Shown here: positions 38,489-50,315 of the stretch, in pieces
Numbering within the stretch: position 1 is the stretch's first letter
How the letters are laid out: every line of letters begins with the position of its first letter
DNA from: Ovis canadensis
Lineage: Eukaryota; Chordata; Mammalia; Artiodactyla; Bovidae
NCBI RefSeq assembly: GCF_042477335.2
Contig: NC_091246.1
Span: forward strand, 180,479,001 to 180,543,000
Length of the DNA stretch: 64,000 bases
Direction: 5' to 3'
Notes under the pieces: generated by a model
Database searches by the model: none
What the model saw: only the letters and a program-made list of their open reading frames with translations
Told to the model about the DNA's origin: nothing
Position numbers and translations under genes: made by a program

Positions 38489-41218
38489 CAGTCAGTTCAG
38501 TTCAGTCACTCAGTCGTGTCTGACTCTTTGAGACCCCATGAATCGCAAAACGCCAGGCCTCCCTGTCCATCACCAACTCCCGGAGTTCACTCAGACTCAC
38601 GTCCATCGAGTCAGTGATGCCATCCAGAGGATGCCATCTCATCCTCTCTCGTTCCCTTCTCCTCCTGCCCCTAGTCCCTCCCAGCATCAGAGTCTTTTCC
38701 AATGTGTCAACTCTTCGCATGAGGTGGCCAAAGCACTGGAGTTTTAGCTTTAGCATCATTCCTTCCAAAGAACACCCAGGGCTGATCTCCTTCAGAATGC
38801 ATTGGTTGGATCTCCTTGCAGTCCAAGGGACTCTCAAGAGTCTTCTCCAACACCACAGTTCAAATGCATCAATTCTTCGGCGCTCAGCTTTCTTCACAGT
38901 CCAACTCTCACATCCATACATGACCACTGGAAAAATCATAGCCTTGACTAGACAGACCTTTGTTGGCAAAGTAATGTCTCTGCTTTTCAATATGCTATCT
39001 AGGTTGGTCATAACTTTTCTTCCAAGGAGTAAGCGTCTTAATTTCATGGCTGCAATCACCATCTGCAGTGATTTTGGAGCCCAAAAAATTAAGTCTGACA
39101 CTGTTTCCCCATCTATTTCCCATGAAGTGATGGGACCAGATGCCACGATCTTCGTTTTCTGAATGTTGAGCTTTAAAGCCAACTTTTTCACTTTCCTCTT
39201 TCACGTTCATCAAGAGGCTTTTTAGTTCCTCTTCACTTTCTGCCATAAGGGTGGTGTCATCTGCATATCTGAGGTTATTGATATTTCTCCTGGCAATCTT
39301 GATTCCAGCTTGTGCTTCTTCCAGTCCAGTGTTTCTCATGATGTACTCTGCATATAAGTTAAAGAAGCGGGGTGACAATATACAGCCTTGACATACTCCT
39401 TTTCCTATTTGGAACCAGTCTGTTGTTCCATGTCCAGTTCTAACTGTTGCTTCCTGACCTGCATATAGGTTTTTCAAGAGGCAGGTCAGGTGGTCTGGTA
39501 TTCCCATCTCTTTGAGAATTTTCCAGACTTTATTGTCATCCACACAGTAAAAGGCTTTGGCATAGTCAATAAAGCAGAAATAGATGTTTTTCTGGAACTC
39601 TCTTGCTTTTTCCATGATCCAGCAGATGTTGGCAATTTGATCTCTGGTTCCTCTGCCTTTTCTAAAATCAGCTTGAACATTTGGAAGTTCATGGTTCACA
39701 TACTGCTGAAGTCTGGCTTGGAGAATTTTGAGCATTACTTTACTAGCGTGTGAGACAAGTGCAATTGTGCGGTAGTTTGAGCATTCTTTGGCATTGCCTT
39801 TCTTTGGGATTGGAATGAAAATTGACCTTTTCCAGTCCTCTGGCCACTGCTGAGTTTTCCAAATTTGCTGGCATATTGAGTGCAGCACTTTCACAACATC
39901 ATCGTTCAGGATTTGGAACAGCTCAACTGGAATTCCATCACCTCCACTAGCTTTGTTCGTAGTGATGCTTTCTAAGGCCCACTTGACTTCACATTCCAGG
40001 ATGTCTGGCTCTAGGTGAGTGATCACACCACTGTGATTATCTGGGTCATGAAGATCTTTTTTATACAGTTCTTCTTTCTGTGTATTCTTGCCACCTCTTC
40101 TTAATATCTTCTGCTTCTGTTAGGTCCATACCATTTCTGTCCTTTATCAAGCCCTTCTTTGCATGAAATGTTCCCTTGGTATCTCTAATTTTCTTGAAGA
40201 GATCTCTAGTCTTTCCCATTCTGTTCTTTTCCTCTATTTCTTTGCATTGATCGCTGAGGAAGGCTTTCTTATCTCTTCTTGCTATTCTTTGGAACTCTGC
40301 ATTCAGATGCTTATATCTTTCCTTTTCTCCTTGGCTTTTCACTTCTCTTCTTTTCACAGCTATTTGTAAGGTCTCCCCAGACAGCCATTTTGCTTTTTTG
40401 CATTTCTTTTCCTTGGGGATGGTCTTGATCCCTGTCTTCTGTACAATGTCATGAACCTCATTCCATAGTTCATCAGGCACTCTATCTATCAGATCTAGTC
40501 CCTTAAATCTATTTCTCACTTCCACTGTATAATCATAAGGGATTTGATTGAGGTCATACCTGAATGGTCTAGTGGTTTTCCCTACTTTCTTCAATTTAAG
40601 TCTGAATTTGGCAAAAAAGAGTTCATGCGCTGAGCCACAGTCAGCTCCCCATCTTGTTTTTGTTGACTGTACAGAGCTTCTCCATTTTTGGCTGCAAAGA
40701 ATATAATCAATCTGATTTCGGTGTTGACCCATTTGGTGATGTCCATGTGTAGAGTCTTCTCTTGTGTTGTCGGAAGAGGGTGTTTGCTATGACCAGTGCA
40801 TTTTCTTGGCAAAACTATTAGTCTTTGCCCTGCTTCATTCCATATTCCAAGGCCAAATTTGACTGTTACTCCAGGTGTTTCTTGACTTCCTACTTTTGCA
40901 TTTCAGTCCTATATAATGAAAAGGACATCTTTTTTTGGTGTTAGTTCTAAAAGGTCTTATATGTCTTCATAGAACCATTCAACTTCAGCTTCTTCAGCAT
41001 TACTTGTTGGGGCATAGACTTGGATTACTCTGATACTGAATGGTTTGCTTTGAAACGAACAGAGATCATTCTGTCGTTTTTGAGACTGTATCCAAGTACT
41101 GCATTTCAGACTCTTTTGTTGACCATGATGGCTACTCCATTTCTGGTAAAGATTCCTGCTCGCAGTGGTAGATATAATGGTCATCTGAGTTAAATTCACC
41201 CATTACAGTCCATTTTAT
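38489..41218 (-). mobile_element. Long BovB LINE copy with broken ORF2
   Basis: This is the largest transposon copy in the window, about 2.7 kb read on the minus strand. The endonuclease part is at the right (40957-41199, broken). A linker/RT N-terminal frame spans 40061-40732. The reverse transcriptase spans 38995-40026, with motifs YRTIALVSHASKVML, FIDYAKAF and LRYADDTTLMA (the YADD catalytic motif). A C-terminal frame lies at 38502-39191. Frames are split by stops and by a shift near 39100, so no intact protein exists. ATTATATT flanks both ends (about 38481-38488 and 41219-41226). BovB is an RTE-clade LINE, known for horizontal transfer between reptiles and ruminants. Confidence 0.94.
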
Positions 41219-41887
41219 ATTATATTAAAAGGTACCAAATGGAAATTATGGAGTTAAAAAACTGCTAAAATATAAAATTCACTAAAAAGGCCCAGCAGCA
41301 GATGTTAATTGGCAGAAGAAAGAATAAATGAACTTGGAGACAGACTGAAAGATTACACAAGCTAAAGAACAGAGAGAAATAAGGACACAGAAAAAAGAGC
41401 TCCAGAGAAATGTGGGGCATTGTTAAACAAACTAACACACATATAATGGGGATTATCAGAGATGAGAGCAGAAAAGATATTCCAAGAAAAAATGGCTGAA
41501 AACAGTTCAAATTTATTGAAAAAAAACAATGACCTATTCATCCAGGATCCTGAAAAAGCTTTTAGCAGAATAAATGCAGAGACCCAAAGAGATACCACAG
41601 TAAAAATACTGACAGTCAAAGACAAGCAGTATACGAAAAATGTTTAGTTATTTATAATATAACCCCAGTAAGATTTACAGCTGACTTCTAAGCAGACACT
41701 ATGAAAGTCAGAAGGCAGTGGGATAACATACTCAAATGGTCAAGGAAAAATACCTGTCAGCAAAGATTCTTAAATTCAGTAAAGCTATTTTCCAAAATGA
41801 AGGCAAAACAAAGACTGTAAGTAAAAACTGAGAATTTGTTGCTGGCACACCTTACAGTAGGCACTAACTAGAATAAACACAAAGTAC

Positions 41888-42283
41888 AGTATTGTGGTCT
41901 TAATGTTTGCATCTCCCAGATTCATATGTTGAAGCCGTAACCTAATACAATGGTATTTGGAAATGGGGCCATGGAGAGGTAACTGGGGTTAGATGAGGTC
42001 ATGTGGGTGTGGCCCTGGTCCAATGGGATTAGTGCTCTTACAAGAAGACATCAGGGAGCTTGTTCTCCTTCTGCTTGAACACACTGAAGAAACACCAAAT
42101 GAGCTCACAATGAGAAAGTGGCCATCTGCAAATCAAGGGAAGAGCCTTCAGCATGTATCAACCCTTCTGGTACCTTGATCTTGGACTTTCAGTATCCAGA
42201 ACAATGAGAAAATAAATTTCTGTTGTTTATGCCACCTAGTCTATGATATTTCGTTGTGGCAGCTTGAACAAACTAAGTACAGG
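41888..42283 (+). mobile_element. MaLR (MST/MLT1-type) solo LTR
   Basis: Reads ATTCATATGTTGAAGCCGTA, TGGGATTAGTGCTCTTACAA, then a CCTTGATCTTGGACTTTC block, a GAACAATGAGAAAATAAATTTCTG block and a final AACAAACTAAGTACAG. This is the ERVL-MaLR LTR with its poly(A) signal. No internal region is attached. It sits inside the older L1M. Confidence 0.85.
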
Positions 42284-43139
42284 TATTCATGTACTTGGAA
42301 AGATAGCAGAAATGAACATTTTCCCTTTTTTTCTGATTTAAGAAGCAAATGTATAAAATAATATGTACATAATGTAATGTCAGACCTATAACATATAGAA
42401 ATGTAACATATGTGCCAATAATAGCACAAAGGATGTGGATAGGAACAAAGCTGTATGGGCTAAGAAAATGCCTACTGATGGTAAGGTAATTATCATTATA
42501 ACAATGTATTGTGTTTGTAACATTAATATAATGTGCATAACAAGAATATCAGGAGAAGTAGGGGAAAAGAGCAGTTATGTAGGAGTAACTTTTCTCTATT
42601 TCACTAGAATTAAGCTAGCATAAATCAGAAGCTGATTGGATAAGTTAAGACACATATGATAAATCCTAGAAAAAACACTAAAAAAAAACCCCTCTAGACA
42701 AAGGAAATAAATAACAAAAGCAAAATGGCAGACATAAGGCAAGTACATCAGTAATAACATTAAATGTGAATGCATTAAACAATTCAATCAAAAGACAGAT
42801 GTCAGAAGGGTAAAAAATGATCCAACTATTAATATATGCTGTCTATAGGAGACACGAAGGCTGAAAACAAAAGGACAGTAAAAGATACATCAAACAAACA
42901 GTAATCAAGAAAGCTGGTGCGTCTATATTAATATCACACAAATCAGACTTTGAGGCAAAAACTGTACGAGACAAAGCATTTCATAATGAAAAAAAGATCA
43001 GGAATATGTAACAGTTATAAACTTATCAGCTCCTACTAAAGGAGCAATACGTGAGACATACACTGAAAAATGAAAGGAGAAACATACAATTCAATGATAG
43101 TAGTTGGAGACCTCAATATAACATTTTCTGAACTCAACA

Positions 43140-43233
43140 GCTTGCTGGATCTTAGTTCCTCAACCAGGGATTGAACCTAGGTGCATGGCAGTCAAAGTGT
43201 GGAGTCCTAACCACCGGACTGCCAGGGAATGCC
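43140..43233 (-). mobile_element. CHR-type tRNA-derived SINE, antisense
   Basis: GCTGGATCTTAGTTCCTCAA, GGGATTGAACCTAGGTG and ACCGGACTGCCAGGGAATGC; truncated on its A-rich side. Confidence 0.82.
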
Positions 43234-43717
43234 TAATACTACACTTTCAGCAAGGAACAGACCAACAATACAGAAGATCAACAAGGAACAGAAACCCTGG
43301 ACAACACTACAAAGTAACTAGACCTGAAAGACATCCACAGAACACTCTCCAACAATAACAGAACTTACAATCTTTTCAAGTATACGTGGAATATTCTCTA
43401 GGTTAGACCATATGCTGGGCGATAAAGTGAACTTCAATAATTTTAAAAGGACAGAAATAATACAAAGTTAATTCTCCAACAACAAAGAAATGAAATTAGA
43501 AATCAATAGCAGGATAAAGTTGGGACACACACATGTAAGCACAAATTAAACATTACAATACTAAGCTACCAATAGGTCAAAAAAGAAATCAAAACAGAAA
43601 CCAGAAAATACTTTCGGATGAATGAAAACAAAACACACCAAATCTTATGGAATGCTGATACAGCAAGAGTTTAGAGGGAAAATTATATCGTAAATGCCAA
43701 TATTAAAACAGAAGAAA

Positions 43718-44080
43718 GGGCTTCATTAGTGGTGCAGTAGTAAAGAATCCACCTGCCAATGCAGGGGACATGGGTTCAATCTCTGGTCTGGGAAGATTCC
43801 ACGCACCATGGGTCAACTAAGGCTGTGAGCCACAACTGTTTAAGCCCATGCACTCTAGAGTCCATGTGCTGCAACCAACAAGCTTGTGTGCCACAACTAT
43901 TGAAGCCTGTATCCCACAGAGTCCATGCTCCATAATAAGAGAAGGCACAGAAAATGAGAACTTCATGCGCCACAAATGGAGAGTGGGCGCTATGCTCTGC
44001 TTGCCACAACTAGAGAAAGCCTGCATGCAGCAATGAAGACCCAGTAAAACCAAAAATAAGTAAACAAACAAACAAACAAA
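43718..44080 (+). mobile_element. Long-form tRNA SINE
   Basis: GGGCTTCATTAGTGGTGCAG head, GGGTTCAATCTCTGG B box, repeated TGCCACAAC blocks, GCAGCAATGAAGACCCAG, and an AAACAAACAAAC tail. Confidence 0.85.
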
Positions 44081-44539
44081 AAATCTCAGATCAATAATCT
44101 TCATTTTTATGTTAAGACACTGGGGGTGGCCTGGGGGAGAGATCACCAAGCTTAAAGCAAACCAAAGGAAGTGAAGAAGAAAGATTATAATGGGAATAAA
44201 CAAAACAGAGAACAGAAAAGAGAAAATCAATAGAAACCAAGGGCTGGATCATTGAAAAGATCAATAATGACAACTTTTTGTTTAACTGACCAAGAAAAAA
44301 GGAAGGAAAACTCAAATTACTAGAATCAGAAACAAAGAAGGGAGATTACTACAGACTACAGAAATAAAAAGGATAATGAAATAGTATAAAAAACTGTATA
44401 CCAAGAAAATAGATCAAGCTCCTAGAAACATACAAACTGCCAAAACAAACTCACGTAGAAACTGATAATCAGATATAAACAGATAATCAGAGTGGACCTA
44501 TAACAAATGAAGAGATTGAAGTAGTAACCATAAAACAAC

Positions 44540-44541
<2 letters not shown>

Positions 44542-44579
<38 letters not shown>
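44542..44579. repeat. (AC)19 microsatellite
   Basis: Uninterrupted AC dinucleotides for about 38 bp inside the L1M remnant; likely polymorphic between individuals. Confidence 0.97.
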
Positions 44580-44582
<3 letters not shown>

Positions 44583-44873
44583 GGCATACAAGGCTTCATC
44601 ACTTTATCACAGAGAAAAGTTAACAGTAATTCTTCATAAACTTTTTTTTCAGAACAGAAAACAATACTTCCCAACTCATTCTATATTACCCTAAAACTAA
44701 AACCAGACAAAGGCGCCACAAGACAACAGACCACTATCTCTTATGACTATGAGAAGTCATAAATGCGAAAATCCTACTGAATGTGATTTATCCCTGTGTC
44801 ATTTAATATCTGAAAATCAATTAATGTATATTTTTTCTTAACATGATAGAGTACCTACAGAAAATCCACAACT

Positions 44874-45177
44874 GGGGCACTCTCCGTTCTCCTTCTGATG
44901 TCTATGTCAGAAGCTTTCTCTGCCCCTTTTCATACTTTAATAAAACTCTGCAAAAGCTCTTGAGTGATCAAGCCTGGTCCCTGGTCCCAAAGCTAAATCA
45001 TCTTCTTCGGAGATCAAGAATCCAACACCGTTCACCATAAGCTATCAACATTGCCCCTGTTGATAATGTACGGTATAAATATACCATGTTTCTAACTTTT
45101 TATTGCAATGAAGAGCCTTAATTTTGTATCTTTAACATATGCATTAAAATATTAATATATCCCCCCCCCCCACCAAA
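44874..45177 (+). mobile_element. LTR-like (R-U5) insert with 15-bp target-site duplication
   Basis: The insert interrupts the L1M at AGAAAATCCACAACT, present at 44859-44873 and 45178-45192. Its first 185 bp read like an ERV R-U5: CACTCTCCGTTCTCC, TTTCATACTTTAATAAAACTC, CAAGCCTGGTCCCTGGTCCC and TTCTTCGGAGATCAAGAATC. The remaining AT-rich part ends in a C-tract (about 45161-45171) and has no match I know. No viral coding sequence is present. Confidence 0.65.
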
Positions 45178-45884
45178 AGAAAATCCACAACTAACATTAT
45201 ACTTAAGGTGGAAGACTGAATGCTCTCCAGTCATGAAGATAAGGATGTCAGCTCTCTCAACATGTACTGAACCTAACAGTAAGGTTCTAACCAGGGCAAT
45301 GAGGCAAGAAAATGAAATAAAAGGTACCAAAATTGAAAAATGTTACTGTCATCATTCCTCTCTTCTCTTTATGTTTTGCAAATATTATGATTGTTATTTC
45401 AAGATATTATTTTTTGATGGGAGAAAATGTATTCTTAATTAATAATTAATTTACCTGAAAAGCAAGCCCCACATATCTACAGCTTTTACCAGCTATGGGA
45501 GATATCTTTGAAAATTCAAGAAAAGATGGCAAGAAAATATGTTCTAAGAAGTCACTTGAAGGAAAGAAAAATAAAAATGCAAAAAACCCCCCAAAAAACA
45601 ACAACAACAAAAAGAAAGAAGTCATTTGGTTTTCTGCCTTTTTAAATCCTTTGACATCTTACTGCCAATGATTGGCAAACAAGCTTCCTGAACATTACTT
45701 AGCAGACATGTGCTGTGTTCCCTGAAGATGCTGTAAGTAATCCATATAATCCATTTGGGGACTGCAGCAGTCTGAGTATCACAACATTTAATTCATTAAT
45801 AATATAAAGAATGAAGCAGTTAACAAAGAACAAGCACTCTGAATCTCACTGGTCCCAATAACTGATTCACCACCTGTGACAACC

Positions 45885-46102
45885 TGAGTAAAAGAAAGAA
45901 AGTGAAGTTGCTCAGTCGTGTCCACCTCTTTGTGACCCCATGGACTACAACCTACCAGGTTCCTCCAGCCATGGGATTTTCCAGGCAAGAATACTGGAGT
46001 GTGTTGCCATTTCCTTCTCTAGATCTTCCCAATCCTGGGATTGAACCTGGGTCTCCTGCATTGTAGGCAGACGCTTTACCGTCTGAGCCACCAGAGAAGT
46101 TC
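45885..46102 (-). mobile_element. Bov-tA SINE
   Basis: Antisense copy from GAAGTTGCTCAGTCGTGTCC to GAGCCACCAGAGAAGTTC. CCTGAGTAAA on both sides (about 45883-45893 and 46108-46117) is a plausible target-site duplication. Confidence 0.92.
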
Positions 46103-47499
46103 AATAACCTGAGTAAATTCCAACCAAATTTAAACCAAATTTACTCAGTCTAGCAGGAAAAAAAAAGAGAGATAAACGAAAGTTTAAACCATTCAGAGGT
46201 TACTCCGTATTTCTTTTGGATCATTTTTGTTGGATTTTCCTATAAATAACACTTTTTTACAACCTTTTGGAGCAGTTTTAATTTTGGGGGGTGGGATAAT
46301 AATTGTGGCAAAACTCTGAGGCAGAATTACAGAATAAAAAAGGACAGGAGTTCTGTCTTTTGTTAAATGTCATCAGACTGAATTATGGACAAAATGGGCT
46401 TCATATGCCCAGAACCCAGCAAATGATGGTCTCTTTGCTTAGTATCTTAGTATAGCTAAGTGTTTTGTCCTTTTGGGGTTAAGGGTGTGTTAACTCTCAT
46501 TTTTTAAGATAGCTGGCGAGAGTGAATATTTTCTTATGTGCTAATTTATCACCAGTTCTTGCCAAGTGGGTAAACTACTTATTTCCATGAATTGTTTATT
46601 TGTAGAGTTGCAATATAATCATCCTAGAACATACAGAGGTGATAAAAATGCCTGTAAGCTTTTATCAGACATCTGTCACATTCACCCATATCTTGATGCT
46701 TTTTTTAAAAAAAATCTGTCTTGATGTAACTGTGCTGAATCTTTATATTAAAACAACCTTTAAAACATTCATCTACTCTTTGATCATGTCTATCTTAAAT
46801 CTTAATGCTTTTCATTTTTTAATGCTTTCCTATCTTGAATCTTATATCAGTGAGAAAAGCAAAGCAATTAAGTATTTTCACGAGCTCTTCACCACACCTA
46901 TCTATGTAATAATATCTGTACCAAAGCACTCACTTTTTCCCCCCCATTTACCACATATGAATCCTCTACATCTTATATATGGCTTACTGACTTCCGTTTG
47001 AGTGTTCACTCTCATCCTTCTTGGGGACCTTACTGCTCTTCCCTCTCTGCTACGGCAACATACCTCTTTCTGCTGTCTTTCAATTTCAGCATATCAAGAC
47101 TTCTTTTTTCAATTACGAACAGATTACTCTCTTAACCTTATTTTCCCCTCCCCTATACTGCTGAAATTCAATGCTCCTGCTTAGGGATGCAATTCTCAAA
47201 AGTTGTCTCTATCTACTGTCTCTGATTCCTGTCCTTCCATTCACTTGGCTTTTAGCTCTTAAAGTCTTCCCCCCATAATTAAGTAGTTTTATTAACTATT
47301 TAAAGGGTTTGAAACATATATACAAGAATACCCAGAAATATGAAGAATCTTAAAGAACTATATGATATAAAACTATGTAACCTCCATTTGGATTAAGAAT
47401 ACCAAGTCTCCACACCTTCCCTCACCATTAATTCTAACTGTTGTAGTTAGAACTACAGTACTGTAGTAGTGCTCCATATGGTAGGTTTAACATTTTAAA

Positions 47500-48300
47500 C
47501 AAATTGTTTCTGAAGGTTTTTTTTTTAATTATCAAGATTTAAGGATTCTTGATATACTCTCTAAGAACTTTTTCAAATATATGATTTCCCAGTCAGTATA
47601 GTGCTTGACTTTTCATTTTTATTCTTTTGTGGAGCCACCTTTCATCTGGTATAATTTTCTTCCTGTATCAAAGACTTCCTTTGGAATTTCTTGCAGTGCA
47701 AGTGAGCTGGTGATTAATTCTTTCAGTTTTTCCATGTCTGAAATAGTACTGTTTCTAACAAGAAATCTACCAAATTCTTATCTTTGTTCTTCTATATGTA
47801 ATGTTATTTTTTCTCTGGCTACTTTTATAATTTTCCCTTTAAGTTTTAAGAAATTTCCTCTATTTTTTTTGCTTGAAGTTTGTTGAAATTTCTGGATCTG
47901 CAGGTTTCTAATCTTCCTAAGTTTTACAACATTTCAGGATTATTCAAATGTATTTTTTGTCCTCCCTTTTCCTCTCTTGAGGATGCCAACTGCACATGCA
48001 TTAGGCCGAAAAGTACTGATGCTCTGTTCATTTTTTTCCCAGTCTGTTTCCTCTGTCTGAATTTTATACTGGCGTTGTTTCAGTCAGGTTCAACTGACTG
48101 ATTTTTTCCCCAATTTTTAGCCTTTGTTTCTTACTTCTTTGCATACTTGACAATTTTGGACTGGATCCCAGCCATTATGAATCTAGCCTTGTTGAGTGCT
48201 GGACATCCTTGAATTTTTAATAATACTTTTGAGCTTTGCTCTGAGCCACAGTTAAATGGAGACAATTTAATCTTTTTGGGTCCTGCTTGTTTAAGGCAGG
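47500..48300 (-). mobile_element. L1/HAL1-like fragment, antisense (uncertain)
   Basis: GTAATGTTATTTTTTCTCTG, TTGAAGTTTGTTGAAATTTC and CTGGATCTGCAGGTTTCTAA on the plus strand resemble the reverse of an old L1 or HAL1 segment. Limits are approximate. Confidence 0.5.
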
Positions 48301-50195
48301 ACCAGAGCAGCTTTTCATCCAAGGCTAACTGTCCTCCACTACTGACACAGTATTCTTTTAAGTCCTCTACTCACTGCCTCCTGTATTACAAGGTTCTGAC
48401 ATGTGGGCTGGTAGGAATATAAACTATTGCTGTCCTTGTATGAGGTTCAGGGATTGTTCTGCTTGTTTCTTTTGAGGGGTTCTTTTCCTGGCATTGGGTA
48501 GGTTTTGTACATACACGCACTGGTAAGCAAGCAACTCAGACTCAAAAGGGCCCCACTTAGACGGCCAGAGCAACCTCTTTGAAACTCTCTTCTCTTCAGT
48601 ATCCTGCCCTGTAAACTCTAAGCCAAGTTGGCTTCCTTGGACTTTGAATTCCATCTTGTTAACTTAAGGGTCTTGCTTAGGTTCCCCTGCACTGAGGTGT
48701 GGCTTGAAACTCTCTGCAGGCAGGAAGCTGGGGTAATCGTTAAGACTGTTTTCCCTCTCTCAAGTTTTACTGTACCTAACTGCCTAATGAAAACTGTTGT
48801 TTCATATGTTCCTCTAGTTTTTAAGGCAGATTTTAAATTTGGTCCCTACTACTCTATCATGGCTGAGAATGGGAATCAAGAAGATGTTGGTTTTTAGCAT
48901 CCTTTCATCAACATGCCTGATACTGCCCTAACATTAATTAGTAAAACACAGACATCGGCACACTCTCAAGGCAGAGAAATTATTCACAAAATAAAATATA
49001 TAGACTATGCCAGAAGGGGTAATTCTAACACAAAACTTTCCTAAACTTGGCCTATCTCAGGGGATTGCTTGTTATCTAGGTTACCTATGGCTTCGAGAAA
49101 TATCAAATAAAATGGCAAGCCAGTCAAATTCTTGGGCTGTGAAGAAAGGATGGATTTTGAGAAACAATTCGCAAAAGCTTAAAATTTACTGGAGGAAGAA
49201 AGTTGTAAAAATCTAACAAATAATTCAAAAGTCCAAGACCAGGGGGCTCCCTAATGGCCTGCAAGGTAAGAACGGTCCCTCACCTAAAGTAATTCCATTC
49301 TTCTCATTAGTAGGACTGTATAAAAAAAATTTGTGCTCAATTACCTCATTCTGAATTCTGTCAATAAAAATTTTTTAGAAATTTATGTTCTCTTTTGTTA
49401 CATAAATACTTAAATAGTACCCATAATTTGATACTTTAGCCTTTGAAGTCTGAAATATTTCTCTCTGGTCTGTTACAAAATAGTGTGCTGACCCTAGATC
49501 TAGTAAGTACTTGTAAGTAAACAAATCCAAATTACAATGACACTAATTTCAACTCTGATTCTCTACAGTTCCAAGTGGGACATTTTCCACCAAGGTATCT
49601 CAAATTTTCCTTTAATTTTCATTTATATTATCGCCAAAGATTCATTTCTTCTTTCAAAGTTCCTCCCTTCCTACTGCTACCACCACAGTTGAGCAACCTG
49701 TCACGTAATGTGCTTAAATTACAACACTTCTCCTTGTGGTCTCCACCCAATTCAAATCCTTCTTAATGACTGCTACTGAGCTAATTTTTTTTCAAAAAGA
49801 TAAGCTTTACCATATCAATTTCATATTTCAGAAATCACAAATACTTGATAATATCAGGAGTCTAAAATACAGATAAATTCAGGTACACCGTGGAAAAAGA
49901 TGTTCAAGGCTAACAAATTCAAAGAAAAAAGCAAGATGACAAACAAAATATTCATAAAAATAATTCCACACACACAGAAAAATTCAGTGACAAATGAATT
50001 TTGAAACACAAATGAAAATATCCCTAATCTACTTCAAAACGGAAACACCAAACCCCCCTCCTCAAACCATAAAGTTTTTCATGTATCTGCTTAAAAGTAG
50101 AAGTGTTAGAAAGATAAATGGCAAACTCTGAACAGTGATCACTTTGGTCAATGAAGAGTAACTGCTTTGCATGAAGGGCAATTTCATGAGTGTGC

Positions 50196-50315
50196 AGTTT
50201 TTTCGGCTGCTCTGGGCAGCTTGTGGGATCTTAGTTCCCCTAGTAGGGATTAAACCTGGGTCACATCAGTGGAAGTGCCAAGTCCTAACCATTGGACCAC
50301 CAGGGAATTCCCTTA
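50196..50315 (-). mobile_element. CHR-type tRNA-derived SINE, antisense
   Basis: GCTTGTGGGATCTTAGTTCC, GGGATTAAACCTGGGTC and GGACCACCAGGGAATTCCC; complete short form. Confidence 0.9.

Larger units (their letters stand above)
36850..45340 (+). mobile_element. Old L1M LINE broken by many later insertions
   Basis: Sense-strand L1 text is found in order. A 5' part lies near 37050-38488 and the ORF1 coiled-coil region near 41219-41640 (frame NSSNLLKKNNDLFIQDPEKA). An ORF2 endonuclease-type stretch lies at 42700-43130, and further ORF2 at 43234-43715, 44085-44858 and 45178-45340. Stops and shifts are everywhere, so it is long dead. Its left limit is uncertain. Interrupting elements are listed separately. 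Confidence 0.75.

Noticed and set aside
38502..40732. Large minus-strand frames resembling reverse transcriptase
   Set aside because: Not host genes: these are BovB LINE ORF2 pieces, broken by stops and shifts.
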